From NCBI GenBank assembly GCA_016716185.1, contig JADJWV010000002.1, positions 2,084,501 through 2,148,500 of the forward strand: a DNA stretch of 64,000 bases, read 5' to 3'. The notes under the pieces are model-generated. The model saw only the letters and a list, made by a program, of their open reading frames with translations, was not told the origin of the DNA and made no database searches. Position numbers and translations under genes: made by a program. Each line of letters starts with the position of its first letter. Position 1 is the first letter of the stretch. Shown piece after piece: positions 26,601-36,600 of this stretch. This DNA is from Saprospiraceae bacterium. Its GTDB lineage: Bacteria > Bacteroidota > Bacteroidia > Chitinophagales > Saprospiraceae.

Positions 26601-28675
26601 TAAAAATTCAGATTTTACCAAATATAGAAATTGACAAACCTCAAGATGTCTCAACTTGTGGTTATTATGTTTTACCCGCTATTTCAGGTAAAAACACCAT
26701 TGGGAATTCTTCTTATTTTATCAGACAAAACGGAATATTAATTCCCCACAAAGAAGGCGATACACTATTCAGCTCTACAATCATTAATATCGTTGGAATT
26801 GGCCAGATGTTATGCCCCGATTCAGATAGCTTTCAATTGGAAATACTCAATGAGGTCAATTCCGATTTTAAACTAACAGATGTTTGTCCGGATTTCAGCA
26901 TTGATATCGGAACCACAACATTCAACCTTCAGAATAGTAACGGGAAAGTTATTTTTAAAAATGGGTCTTTTACCGGTTGCGACAGTATCGTCCAGGTCGA
27001 CCTGAGTTTTCTACCGGTAGCACAGGGAAATTATCAGGCTACGCTCTGCGAATCCAAGAGTTTGATGCTTGGAAATACCACCTTCGACAGAGCCAACCCG
27101 AGCGGGACAGCCGTGCTTAAGAACCAGAGCGCACATGGCTGTGATAGTTTTGTACAGGTATCTCTACTTTTCGAATCCATTCAAATGGATACTTTCAGGA
27201 CGAGTTTATGTGAAGGAGAACGCATTCAGATCCGCAATAAATTTTACGATGCACAAAATTTATCTGGTATCGACACTTTAACAAACATCAATCCCGATTT
27301 ATGCGACAGCATCGTGGTTATAGAAATCACTGCTTTGAAAGGCGGGGTTTTTAACTATAATGTAACGCTCTGTGAGAATGATTCGCTGGTGATTGGATCT
27401 ATCGTGTTTAACAAGAACTTTACAGGACTTCACGACACCATCCAGAATGGAGCCAGTAATTTCTGCGACAGCATCCGCCATATTCAAATAAATTTTTCTC
27501 CACTCCCTGTTCATAACTATACTGACACCTTGTGTGAAAATGAATTCAGAGTCATTCAAAATAACAGATACGATTCTTTCAATCCTACAGGTACTGAGAT
27601 TTTTAAAGGAGCAGGATTTACTGGATGCGACAGCATTGTCCATATTCAATTGTATTTTCTAAAAGCAGTTCAATCACAATATTCACCAGCCCTTTGCGAA
27701 AACGACAGCATTGATATTCATGGAAACTATTATTCAAAATACAAAACCTTTGGATTGGATACACTCAAAGGTCAGGCTTCAGGTGGTTGTGACAGCATTG
27801 TGTCTATTTCTGTCCAATTGATTCCCCTGGCTACGGGCGTTTTGGATACTCCATTGTGCGAAAATCAACAAATCGTTTTGAATGGAAAAATCTACGATAA
27901 GAATAGAACTTCAGGTATAGAACTTTACAAAGGAGCTGCGGTAACCGGATGTGACAGCTTGGTTCAAATCAATCTGAAAATTTTGCCACAAGCTGTTTCT
28001 GAAATTAAAGACACCTTGTGTGAAGATGAACAACTCATCATAAATGGCAACATATACAACAAAAAGAATCCCAGTGGGCAATCGATCATTCCGGTAGCCG
28101 GTTCATGCGACTCCTTAGTAAACGTCGACCTGTATTTCAACAGTCTTCAGGTTATATATCCTTCCGAAGTAAAAATCTTCCAGGGATCCGGTCAGAGCAT
28201 TCAACTTCAACCAAATTTTACACCCGTTTTCATTCAATGGTTTCCTACACAAGGTCTAAGCTGTACAGATTGTTTAAATCCGGTCATCACCGTAAATGCA
28301 GATACTGAATATTCGGTGACCTTGCTTGACGAAAACGGATGTGAGATTGTAATTCGTATCCTTATGAAAGTATTTTTGGATGATCAGGTCTTTGTCCCGA
28401 ATGTATTTTCGCCAAACGGAGACAACATCAACGACGTATTTAAGCTCATGGGTGAAAACAAACTGATAAACATTCGTTCGTTTGTTATCTACGACAGATG
28501 GGGGAACCTGATCTATTCAGAACCTAAAACTACACTGGCCAACCACAAAGGCTGGGATGGCTCTGCGCTAAACGGAGATAAAATGAATCCTGGAGTTTAC
28601 ATTTTTTCAATTGAGATTGAAAATCAGGGAAATCAATTCAGAAAAATCTTCGGTGATATAACTTTGATGCGTTAA
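23660..28675 (+). CDS. Giant cell-surface repeat protein, T9SS type B (gliding motility-associated C-terminal domain)
   Basis: This 1671-residue exported protein has a signal peptide (1-19, ending VSAQ). A Cys/Gly-rich N-terminal region (to about 330) contains a lamin-tail-like segment. About four Ig-like repeats of roughly 90 residues follow (patterns such as ATVKFFEDINKTKEISSPYQ and TIYAxxxxGxCxSxPVxI). Then come eight repeats of about 55-60 residues ending in (G)CDS(I/L/F)Vxxxxxxx (about 1075-1520). The C-terminus is the CHU_C type B sorting domain: VFVPNVFSPNGDNINDVF, YDRWGNLIY, GWDGSALNGDKMNPGVYIF. T9SS type B cargo is usually handled by PorP/SprF-like partners and shows up in adhesion or gliding. 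The function of this protein is not known to me. It is convergent with a shorter relative at 28696. Confidence 0.9.
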   Translation: MKISSVVIIIFCFARVSAQCPEITNTTTNPNCIPECTRCGGDQITINIQGGDLPHNGKIDYYADVNPGFNPYIGQGTLIGSANITTNNPKCRICPSLLGFMIDACGTEAANEFLIMWSGSGLNTSDFYFDYAPQNNTGGAGNADIGPGGCGIGAGPAGLVGGCTAISVGANFNIPPNSIWIVFTSANAFTSYDFSAICGLSCKIYVSASNCTRTIGAFSNFDASPGSRTQVMTITGCGCSTNASYDIPGLLTGNGDFWAEGSISNNGCAVPSLSPPAYTAATSIVTPFNYTIPQSWCERDYEIVGIPNPAPDPDCCMPIYTERILVHVKCPVANTSTLEACEIINGLAAFTLEDADPDVLGSSNGLVEYYRDKAGTQRIFSPFTSGNATIYARIIDGNCKSNVVAIQLKVNPLPVAKATSDKQCDDGSGFANFDLSLLETTIKNGNNGATVKFFEDINKTKEISSPYQTGTTTIYACIHNGKCESAPVAIFLTVLPKPIATSVTSSACPGADGKAVFLLLDLITKITNNPSGTSVNFYEDDLLLKKINPPYSTPGDTIYAVVTEGNCKSEPVEIILKVSDLNTVLLITDKICDDGNGSAVYHLIPATRYLQQGDTSIRVSWYRDSLKLDTVISPVTVNQIDTFYAFLKKDSCISKAIPVIIETVKRPVGIERTYEFCGGIDGQVIIPLNTLENGVKPFPHLPNMVLFATDSNMTQLVQNQITTSGDTLYAVILDSPCNSLPVKVIINVNPSPFFDPYPDQVYCDHYLLPALSGTNLSPNASYFNSMGKPLQESDTIRSSQWIYVSDTLGICSDLDSFYVDILKQPEAGPDNNISVCEGTVLNLNNLLSNHDGGGIFIDIDMSGSLQDSLFTSTGHNGQTFRFQYILNGNSYCQGDTAVFTVQVVKQLFAGQNPFIIMCENEQLSLLNATLNGDAGGIFIDPINTGALQQLIWDARISGPGTFDVIYQVGDGITCPTDTALIKIQILPNIEIDKPQDVSTCGYYVLPAISGKNTIGNSSYFIRQNGILIPHKEGDTLFSSTIINIVGIGQMLCPDSDSFQLEILNEVNSDFKLTDVCPDFSIDIGTTTFNLQNSNGKVIFKNGSFTGCDSIVQVDLSFLPVAQGNYQATLCESKSLMLGNTTFDRANPSGTAVLKNQSAHGCDSFVQVSLLFESIQMDTFRTSLCEGERIQIRNKFYDAQNLSGIDTLTNINPDLCDSIVVIEITALKGGVFNYNVTLCENDSLVIGSIVFNKNFTGLHDTIQNGASNFCDSIRHIQINFSPLPVHNYTDTLCENEFRVIQNNRYDSFNPTGTEIFKGAGFTGCDSIVHIQLYFLKAVQSQYSPALCENDSIDIHGNYYSKYKTFGLDTLKGQASGGCDSIVSISVQLIPLATGVLDTPLCENQQIVLNGKIYDKNRTSGIELYKGAAVTGCDSLVQINLKILPQAVSEIKDTLCEDEQLIINGNIYNKKNPSGQSIIPVAGSCDSLVNVDLYFNSLQVIYPSEVKIFQGSGQSIQLQPNFTPVFIQWFPTQGLSCTDCLNPVITVNADTEYSVTLLDENGCEIVIRILMKVFLDDQVFVPNVFSPNGDNINDVFKLMGENKLINIRSFVIYDRWGNLIYSEPKTTLANHKGWDGSALNGDKMNPGVYIFSIEIENQGNQFRKIFGDITLMR

Positions 28676-28695
28676 ACTCCTGTTTTATGCTTAGG

Positions 28696-31638
28696 TCATC
28701 TGATCAGTGTAACATCGCCGCTCAACTGATGAAATATTCCAGCCTTATCGTGAAACTGAAACACATAAACATAAACACCAGGCAATGATTTTATACCTTT
28801 AAATTCTCCATTCCACCCATCCTGTGTGCGGTGTGGAGAAAATTTCTTGCCCTCAAATTGCAAATTACCCCAACGGTCAAAAATTTTCAACACATCAATG
28901 ACGTCCACAGAACGGTCTGTTATGATGTTAAAAAAATCATTAATGTTGTCTCCGTTAGGACTAAAGACGTTTGGGGCAAAGTATTTCTGCTCAGCGGCAA
29001 TAAAAATGGATGCTGTGTATATACACCCAAATGAATCGGTAATTTTAACATGAAAGACACCCCCTTTCGGACCAGGAATTACAGAAGTGGCAAGACAATT
29101 TTGACAACGAATAATACCCGGGCCTGACCATTCAATTTCTACAATTGAATCAAGCGCGTTTACTTCTGCGATCAGATAAACAGAATCCCCAATTACAATT
29201 CGAAGACTGTCGGGATTAACATCAACTGCACCGATAACCGGATCCAGTATTGTGAAAGATTTAAACTGATTGCATCCGTTTGCATCCGTAAATTCAATAA
29301 TATGGGACCCTGGCGAAACGCCTTCTTTCCCATCCGTGAAGTCATGAGCAACTCCATCGATTTTAAAAAGATAAGGTTCTACTCCCCCTTCAGCAAAATC
29401 AACAAATACAGTCCCTGATTCCGGCGAATTGCAATTTGCATGTTTGACCAAAATGTCAAACAACAATGGATCCGGTTCAGCAATTAAAAACGAATCCCTA
29501 ATTGTACACTGATGCCGATCTGTAATCGAAACATAATAAAGACCCCTGGATAAGTTTTGTCGGATATTTAGAGAAGAACCATTTTCCCAATTATACTGAT
29601 AAGGTGCTGTTGTCCCTTGTACCGAGATTTGAATACTGCCGGATTGTTGGCCATGGCACCTGACATCCTCAATCTGAGATAACAAGGTTGGTCTCAGCGT
29701 CTTTTCGATATGCAAAGTCAGGATGCTATCACAACCATTTGCCGACAAATAGAATTGTTGGTAAGTCCCGGAATCCCGATAATGCACCCCGGCAATATGA
29801 ATGCTCTGATCAAAACACAAAGTCGTATCCAAACGGCTGGCTGATTTTGGTTTTGAAAAGTAATTGAGGGTGATCAAACTATCACAACCTAAGTGGCTTA
29901 CAAATGGAATGGGGTAGATCCCTGATCTGAAAAATTTCATTTGACCAAAATAAAGGGTATCTCCTTCACATCTGCTGGAATCTAAAGAAATATTGTAAAC
30001 AGGGTTGACAGATAAATTTAGAGTAATGAGGCTGTCGCATCCTGCCGCATTATTCAATTGCATCAGATATGTACCCGATGTAGTATAATTGTTGCCATTC
30101 AAACTGAGAGTCTTTCCCTTACAGATTGAAGTATCGACAACAGCGTTAGTATTTGCTCCAACTTTTAAGTCGACAACAAGTGTTGAATCGCAACCATCAG
30201 CAGATAAAAAAGTTTGCGTATAGAACCCCGGAGAGGTATAAATTTGATTTCCTGCTTTCAGAGATTGGCCTTCACAAATAAATGTATCCCATTGTGTGAA
30301 TTTGTTTGGAAGCACAGTCAAATTTAAAATAGTCGAACTGTCGCAGCCGTTTGTGTCTTTATCGAACCAGTTATAACTCCCTGTTTTATCGTAACGCACT
30401 CCATTAAATTGGAGTGAATTTCCTTCGCAAATTGCAGCTGAGAATGAACTATCGCGTGGTGTATGAACCGTCAGATTCAAATCCAGGATGCTGTCGCAAC
30501 CTTTTGTATTTTTTAGGAGCACTGCATAATCCCCTTGTGTATTAAAAACCTGGCCATCGATGACCAGGGAATCACCTTTGCAAATACTCGTCTTCAAAGA
30601 TGCATAAGTGGTATCGAGATTGTATTCATAGGAGTTACTCAGTTCACAATCGTTACCATCAATGGCTTTAAGTACATACCTGCCTTCCTGCCCCCGAGGT
30701 ATCAAATAATTCGACAAATTTGCAGACGGGATGGCCACTCCATCTTTATACCATTGATATTTTATCCGCGTGACGGTGGATGCCGGTGAATTGAGAACGA
30801 TGGAATCCCGACAAGGATTTCCCGTAATCGCAAGCAGCAAGGAATCGAATTTTACGGTTTCCTCCAATAGCAATTCATCCAGGAAATAATAATAATATCC
30901 ATCGGCGCGGGTGCATTGCGGACCAATGGCAATGGCTTCAATATTGGTAGTTGGTGTGATTTTGAGATTCACCTTCACCCACTTATTGGTTCCTGAAGCC
31001 GTAACGCGTGTTATCTCAAACCAATTGGGGTAATTGGAGGGGCATAACCAGGAATTTGCATCACCAAAAGGTAAGTTGGTACATTGTCCAGTGCCGAAAA
31101 TTCCCAACGTTGTAATTGCTCTTGGGCCATAAGCGTTTCCCCTTTGCCCAAATCCAATCCAGAAACTCAAAGTGTATTCTCGCCCTGCCAGCATCGGACT
31201 ATTGAGACAAGCGCCTACATATTCCTTGTAAATGGCATTGCGCACAGGATGGGTGTATAAATCCAAAAACCCAACATAGCCATTCCCCGCAGGTAAAGGC
31301 AACGGCGGACTGCCACGCATGGGGTCCTGTCTGAAGCCACATGTATGAAAATAATCAGAAGTGGCCGGAGATGCCTGGATCCAGTATTTCGAGCAATTCA
31401 ATTGCATCAAACCCGTCGGGCAACAATAGTATTCTTCAAACGATGGATTGGGTATCAGGGATGAAGGGACAAACAAGGTATCTTTGATCCCTTTGCAAAT
31501 ACAGGCGGTATCATTCAGATCGATGAAACCATTTCCATCGTCATCTATTCCATTGTTGCAATCCTCGGTCACCGGCTGTGCAGAGAGCAGGACGGTGAGC
31601 ATCGAGAGCATTCCAACAATTATAAAACGCCGATTCAA
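28696..31638 (-). CDS. Large surface repeat protein, T9SS type B, related to the convergent neighbour
   Basis: This protein has 980 residues. A signal peptide (about 1-21, ending LLSAQ) is followed by the putative metal-binding motif NNGIDDDGNGFID and a carbohydrate-binding-like beta-sandwich (about 55-260). Six repeats ending GCDS(I/L/T)xxLxL follow (about 345-650), then a SprB-like repeat pair (VRCHGQQSGSIQISVQGTTA; LLFDILVKHANCNSPESGTV) and the CHU_C type B domain (FAPNVFSPNGDNINDFF, FDRWGNLQFEG, LPGVYVYVFQF). The start is a TTG at 31638, which gives a better signal peptide than the internal ATG at 31611, but it is uncertain. The GCDS repeats are clearly related to those of the convergent gene at 23660, and only 20 bp separate the two stop codons. 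Confidence 0.88.
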   Translation of the reverse strand: MNRRFIIVGMLSMLTVLLSAQPVTEDCNNGIDDDGNGFIDLNDTACICKGIKDTLFVPSSLIPNPSFEEYYCCPTGLMQLNCSKYWIQASPATSDYFHTCGFRQDPMRGSPPLPLPAGNGYVGFLDLYTHPVRNAIYKEYVGACLNSPMLAGREYTLSFWIGFGQRGNAYGPRAITTLGIFGTGQCTNLPFGDANSWLCPSNYPNWFEITRVTASGTNKWVKVNLKITPTTNIEAIAIGPQCTRADGYYYYFLDELLLEETVKFDSLLLAITGNPCRDSIVLNSPASTVTRIKYQWYKDGVAIPSANLSNYLIPRGQEGRYVLKAIDGNDCELSNSYEYNLDTTYASLKTSICKGDSLVIDGQVFNTQGDYAVLLKNTKGCDSILDLNLTVHTPRDSSFSAAICEGNSLQFNGVRYDKTGSYNWFDKDTNGCDSSTILNLTVLPNKFTQWDTFICEGQSLKAGNQIYTSPGFYTQTFLSADGCDSTLVVDLKVGANTNAVVDTSICKGKTLSLNGNNYTTSGTYLMQLNNAAGCDSLITLNLSVNPVYNISLDSSRCEGDTLYFGQMKFFRSGIYPIPFVSHLGCDSLITLNYFSKPKSASRLDTTLCFDQSIHIAGVHYRDSGTYQQFYLSANGCDSILTLHIEKTLRPTLLSQIEDVRCHGQQSGSIQISVQGTTAPYQYNWENGSSLNIRQNLSRGLYYVSITDRHQCTIRDSFLIAEPDPLLFDILVKHANCNSPESGTVFVDFAEGGVEPYLFKIDGVAHDFTDGKEGVSPGSHIIEFTDANGCNQFKSFTILDPVIGAVDVNPDSLRIVIGDSVYLIAEVNALDSIVEIEWSGPGIIRCQNCLATSVIPGPKGGVFHVKITDSFGCIYTASIFIAAEQKYFAPNVFSPNGDNINDFFNIITDRSVDVIDVLKIFDRWGNLQFEGKKFSPHRTQDGWNGEFKGIKSLPGVYVYVFQFHDKAGIFHQLSGDVTLIR

Positions 31639-31845
31639 TTGATCCTTAATATTCCAGGCTACAAACCTAAATAAAATACTTAAATTCTTTGAAAATTAAC
31701 AAATTACAATTTGGCTCTGGTTTTTACAGGTAAATTGCAAATTATAAAGAAATTACGATTCTCAGATATATATCTGAGTGAACAGGGATATGTAAAAGCC
31801 TGTTAATACTTTTACCCGGAAAAACAAGAAAGGTTCAGATTTAAA

Positions 31846-34297
31846 ATGGCAATTCAAACCCCTCAATTTGCAGAGCTCATCCTCCCATTGAACGTGGAAG
31901 GAACTTTTACCTATTCCGTCCCGGAAGAACTCCGGTCTGTTATCCGCATTGGACAAAGGGTTGAAGTTGAATTTGGAAAAAGGAAACATTATTGTGCTCT
32001 TGTTAAAAATCTGAACTCGGAATCCAACTGGACAAAGCCCAAACCACTTTTAGCGATCATCGATGAAAAACCAATATTTTCTTCGGTACAATTTAAGTTT
32101 TGGGAATGGTTAAGCGAATATTATATGTGCAGTTATGGCGAAATCATGATTGCAGCACTTCCATCCGCCTTCAGACCGGGTAGTGAAACGTTGATCTTTT
32201 CTCTTGTCGAACAGGATAACTTTCCAACAGAGGCTACCGATGACGAATTTTTACTTTTAGAGGCTCTTGAAATTCGCAAAGAAATTAATATCCAGGAAGC
32301 CCAGTCCATCCTGCAGAAAAAAGCCGTACTTAAATTGTTGAATGAAATGCTTGAAAAGCGGTGGATCCAGATTTATGAGAAACTGGAAGATTCTGCCGAA
32401 GCCATTCAAATATCATGGATCAGGCTGCATCCAAGCCTTCGCGAAAATCAAGATCTGTTGAATAAATCACTTGATCTCGTTCCAAAAATCAGAAAGGCAA
32501 TCGCGATCATTGGTAAACTATTTACAACAAAGAAAAGATTATGGATGGATACGCCGTGTGGAATTACAAAAGTTGAGTTCTACTCCGGCTGATGTGACAC
32601 AAGCATTATTGCAAAAAGAAATTTACGAAGAAATCAAACTTGAGAAATTCCACTACCCTGAATCATTCCGTCAGAAAACAGAACTCATACTTAGTAACGA
32701 GCAGGATAAAGTCTTAAAAGAGATCACAAACTGTTTTGAAACAGGCAAACCCATTCTTTTGCATGGCATAACCGGCAGTGGCAAAACCATGCTGTACCTT
32801 AAACTTATTGAAGATTTGCTCAATCAAGGCAAACAGATCCTGTATCTCGTTCCTGAGATCGCTTTGACTTCTCAGTTGGTGGGGCGTTTGAAACAACAAT
32901 TGGGTGAACAATTGCTGGAATATCATTCCGATTTGAGTCCCAAATCAAAATTATCCGTATGGAATCTTGCAAAAGAGTCATCCTCTGTTTTTATTGGTGC
33001 GAGGTCATCTATATTTCTTCCTTTTACAAATCTGGGACTGATCATCGTCGATGAAGAACACGATTCTTCTTACAAGCAAAACGATCCATCACCCCGATAC
33101 CAGGCCAGAGATTGTGCTGTTGTTTTAAGTAAAATACACTCTTGTAAAATCATTCTTGGCAGCGCCACTCCGAGTTTAGAAAGTTACTACAATGCAGGTG
33201 AAGGAAAATACCATTATGTGAAATTATTTCAAAGATTTGGAGACAGCGATTTACCGGACATTGAAACTGTATCCATGCAGGAGGCTCAAATCTTTGGCAA
33301 GAAGCATGGTCATTTTTCCGAACGCCTGATCGAAGAAATGAAAACTCAATTTGCATTGGGAAAACAGGTCATTATTTTCAGGAACAGACGTGGTTATAGT
33401 CCCCTGCTTCAATGCTCCAATTGCCATTGGGAAGCAGCCTGCAGCCAATGCGATATCCGACTGACGCTCCACAAACAGTGGAATAAATTGAAATGTCATA
33501 TATGCGGACAAACAAAACCAGTTCCAGACAGATGTCCGGATTGCGGACAATTTACATTGAGACAACTGGGCTTCGGAACAGAACAAATTGAAGAAGCTCT
33601 TCAGGAATTATTTCCAGAACAAAAACTTCAACGACTCGATCTCGATGTAGCCCGAAGCAGGAAAATGCAACAGAAAATCATCGAAACGTTTCAGGAACAG
33701 GAATCCCATATTCTGGTTGGTACGCAAATGGTAACCAAAGGTCTGGATTTTGAGCATGTGGGAATGGTAGGAGTTTTACAAGCCGATCAAATTTTGTTCT
33801 TTCCCGACTTCCGCTCACAGGAGCGCGCATTTCAATTGTTAACTCAGGTGAGTGGCCGCGCCGGAAGAAGATCGCAAAAAGGAATTGTAATCGTACAGGG
33901 CTACCACATCGATCATCCCGTTTTACAATTTGTAAAGCATCACGATCAGGAGTCCTTTTATAAAAAGGAACTTAGCGAACGCCATAAATTTAATTACCCT
34001 CCCTATACCAGGCTTATCCGGTTACAACTGCTTCACAATAAAGCTCAAATCGCCGAAGATGCCGCCCAAGTCCTGAGCAAGGACTTGAAGGTACTTTTGG
34101 GAAAACGGGTTTTAGGTCCTGCAGAACCCCATGTTTCAAAAATTAAAGGTCTTTATGTAAGAGAAATTCTGGTCAAAATCGAGCGAGACAGCAATCAGGT
34201 TCTCAGGATTAAGAATGAGTTGACAGTCAGAATTCAAAAAATGAAATCGGGTTCAACATATCGAGGTGTAAGAATCCAAATTGATGTTGACCCATAA
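31846..34297 (+). pseudogene. priA: Primosomal protein N' (PriA helicase), interrupted by a +1 frameshift
   Basis: PriA is the superfamily 2 helicase that restarts collapsed replication forks. The N-terminal DNA-binding part is in one frame (31846 to about 32488, MAIQTPQFAELILPLNVEGT) and the rest in the next frame (to 34297). The second part is complete: Walker A GITGSGKT, DEEH box (IIVDEEHDSSY), paired Cys zinc motifs (CSNCHWEAACSQC; CHICGQ; CPDCGQ) and the helicase C-domain with QVSGRAGR. The joint is best placed at a run of five A at 32484-32488. With one A removed the reading continues VPKSERQSRSLVNYLQQRK, giving about 815 residues, the normal PriA length in Bacteroidota. Either an assembly error at the homopolymer or a real mutation; an essential-like gene favours the former. 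Confidence 0.9.
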
Positions 34298-34301
34298 AAA
34301 A

Positions 34302-34327
34302 AAAAGCTTGTCTTGCGACAAGCTTTT
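34302..34327. terminator. Bidirectional terminator between priA and the LysM gene
   Basis: AAAAGCTTGTC (34302-34312) and GACAAGCTTTT (34317-34327) form an 11-bp perfect stem with loop TTGC. On the minus strand the stem is followed by a T-run (the plus strand has ten A before it), serving the convergent gene at 34353. On the plus strand it serves priA. Confidence 0.85.
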
Positions 34328-34352
34328 AAATTTCTTATCATATCGACTTCAA

Positions 34353-34733
34353 TCAGGCATTTGGAATGGTAAGTTCCTGGCCTGGATGAATTACATCGGG
34401 ATCTTTCAATATATGTTTGTTAGCATTGAATATTTTCATGTAACTACCGGCATTATTGTAGTAATGTTTGGCAATTTTACTCAGACTATCACCCGATTTT
34501 ACGGTATGTTTTGCGTAAAAGTCGGTATAGGCTACTCCAATGTCGGCAATGATATCAGAAGGATTATCTCCACCAATTTCTTTAATCTTATCCCAAATCT
34601 GGTCTTTTTCGTATTGTGTTTGTGCAGTGCCCCAAACTTTTAATACACCGTCAACTTCCTGTACATCACCATGTTGGATGTTCAATTCCTGGCCCAGATC
34701 CAAGACTGCCCGATACTTATCCTGTAAACTCAT
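34353..34733 (-). CDS. BON/LysM domain protein (Kbp/YgaU-like)
   Basis: This 126-residue cytoplasmic protein has no signal peptide. Residues about 10-70 resemble a BON domain (DVQEVDGVLKVWGTAQTQYEKDQIWDKI), and residues 76-126 are a LysM domain (HTVKSGDSLSKIAKHYYNNAGSYMKIFNANK, then HPGQELTIP). The same arrangement is found in E. coli Kbp (YgaU), a K+-binding protein, and the lengths are similar, so that family is the best match. Because it has no export signal, binding to peptidoglycan is unlikely unless it leaves by another route. A -7-like box (TAAATTTG, 34764-34771) lies 31 nt upstream of the start. Confidence 0.8.
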   Translation of the reverse strand: MSLQDKYRAVLDLGQELNIQHGDVQEVDGVLKVWGTAQTQYEKDQIWDKIKEIGGDNPSDIIADIGVAYTDFYAKHTVKSGDSLSKIAKHYYNNAGSYMKIFNANKHILKDPDVIHPGQELTIPNA

Positions 34734-34763
34734 ATTATAAAAATTAATTGTGAATAATAGCTA

Positions 34764-34771
34764 CAAATTTA
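34764..34771 (-). promoter_or_regulatory. Candidate -7 box of the BON/LysM gene
   Basis: The minus strand reads TAAATTTG, a match to TAnnTTTG, 31 nt before the ATG. No TTTG is seen at the expected -33 position. Confidence 0.35.
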
Positions 34772-34941
34772 CAATTTTTAAGATTGGCATTTGTAATCAT
34801 ATCCTTAAATTTTTACTATAATTTATAAAAGGGGGTAATTAAATGGCAAATCAGGCAATTTCATATTAGACCTCATTAAATTCTCAGAGCCCGCTTGCAC
34901 CACACTTACATGATTTACAGCAATTAGAAGGTAACTTCCAA

Positions 34942-36600
34942 TTAATTAAGCTCTTCTGCCTCCATAGACTTCAGCGTACTGATTTCTGCGATAACCTGTA
35001 TAAGTGCTTTATTGGACGAATAAATTTCCCGATAGACATTCAAGAAGTTTGATGATTCCATCTCTGAAATTTCATTATTAATCAGTTCATGAGTCAGACT
35101 TGAAATTCTTTCTTCATAACCGGATTTGTTTTGATTCAACATCAGGACCAAATCAGCCTCATTATTATGAAAAGCAGAATTTAAAAGCAAGTTGTATTTT
35201 TTGTAAAATTCCATTTCCATCGTTTTTATTTCATTGTAGTTACGCGAAACCACTGCATTTGCAGAAAATTCAAATTCCAATAAATTGTGGCGGATGTCTT
35301 TCATATTTTTTGCCGAGCGAAGGATCAAACGTGCGACGATTAATATTTTACCCAATTTCAAAATTTCTCTTTCGTTCATTTGGTCTCGTCTGATCTCTGA
35401 CAGGAATTCATGTATTTCACCTTGCAGAAATTTTAGCTTGTTATACTTTTCTTCAAACCTCACCTGTTCACCGGATGCCATTTGCCTGAGATTCCCAACA
35501 AAACCATTGTCTGCATCATTTGTGATTCCCAAAGTGCTTTTATTTAGATCCAAAGTCAATTCAAGCAAGTGAAAAATTTCCTTTTGTGATGATTCCAGGG
35601 CTTGTGCAGGAAGAACAGAAAAACTATTGCCAATAAATTTTGCGATGTACTCCGATGGTCTGTCTTTTATAAATCTGACCAACAAATTTGAAAACAGTCC
35701 CAAAAGAGGATAAAATATAATTAAGGAAATCAGGTTGATGCCGGATTGAAAAATAACGAGTTGCGTCAGAGGATCCCGAACCAGTAATTTTCCTGAAATA
35801 AAATCAAGCATCGGAAAAAGAAATGAAGCGGCTATGATGATGGTGCAGAAATTAAGTATGAAATTCCCCCAGGCTAATCTTTTTTTATCGACAAGACCTG
35901 TTCTGGAGGCCAACAGGAATTTCAGAGAAGTTCCTAATTCAGATCCAACCACTGTTGCAGCAGCACTTTCCAAAGGCAAAATTTGGTTATACAGCGCACT
36001 TAATGCAACAGCCATAGTCAATGAACTGGATTGAACAATTCCAGTAAAAACGAAACCTATACCAATAAAAAAAAGATAATTCCATCGCGAAAATTCCGAC
36101 AAGTAAATTTCGAGCGATTGGTTTGCAGAAGTTTTCAACCATTCCAGCGCAATAAACAACATGGCAATGCCAATCAATAAATTCGTGAACTGCGCGACGT
36201 TGGTCTTTTTCTTAAAAAAAAGCAAACCCAGCAGACTTAGTCCCAAGAGCGGAAAAGAAAAACTGCTGAAATTTATTTTAAAACCTATGGTTGCAATCAA
36301 CCAGCTGGTCATGGTGGTCCCCAGATTACTGCCCAATGTTGCCGCCAAAGCAGCTTTTAATGGAATAAGTCCTGCGCCAACAAAAGATAAAACGAGCAAT
36401 ATGACGACCGAACTACTTTGTAGGACTGCAGTGATGGCCGTACTTGCAACAGTAATTTTAAACTTACTCTTGGCCTGCTTTTGCAAAAACCTCTTAAATG
36501 AACGGGCAGCCAGATGCTTTAAGGAGTCTTCGATCAAAGACATCGCATAAATAAAAATGGCCACACCGGCTGCGAACTGCCAGAAATCAAATCCTTTCAT
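34942..36600 (-). CDS. Na/Pi cotransporter family protein with PhoU-like C-terminal domain
   Basis: This 552-residue protein of the PNaS family (NptA/YjbB-like) couples sodium to phosphate transport, as importer or exporter. Two inverted-repeat QSSS motifs are visible (AVLQSSSVVILLVL; GIVQSSSLTMAVAL), each followed by a serine/glycine-rich membrane segment (GSNLGTTMTSW; GSELGTSLKFL), with about ten membrane helices in residues 1-310. A helical PhoU-like cytoplasmic domain (about 330-552) then follows, rich in Glu and Lys. The start at 36600 is used because it gives a clean membrane N-terminus (MKGFDFWQFAAG); an in-frame ATG at 36627 adds nine residues. It stands alone on the minus strand. Confidence 0.9.
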   Translation of the reverse strand: MKGFDFWQFAAGVAIFIYAMSLIEDSLKHLAARSFKRFLQKQAKSKFKITVASTAITAVLQSSSVVILLVLSFVGAGLIPLKAALAATLGSNLGTTMTSWLIATIGFKINFSSFSFPLLGLSLLGLLFFKKKTNVAQFTNLLIGIAMLFIALEWLKTSANQSLEIYLSEFSRWNYLFFIGIGFVFTGIVQSSSLTMAVALSALYNQILPLESAAATVVGSELGTSLKFLLASRTGLVDKKRLAWGNFILNFCTIIIAASFLFPMLDFISGKLLVRDPLTQLVIFQSGINLISLIIFYPLLGLFSNLLVRFIKDRPSEYIAKFIGNSFSVLPAQALESSQKEIFHLLELTLDLNKSTLGITNDADNGFVGNLRQMASGEQVRFEEKYNKLKFLQGEIHEFLSEIRRDQMNEREILKLGKILIVARLILRSAKNMKDIRHNLLEFEFSANAVVSRNYNEIKTMEMEFYKKYNLLLNSAFHNNEADLVLMLNQNKSGYEERISSLTHELINNEISEMESSNFLNVYREIYSSNKALIQVIAEISTLKSMEAEELN

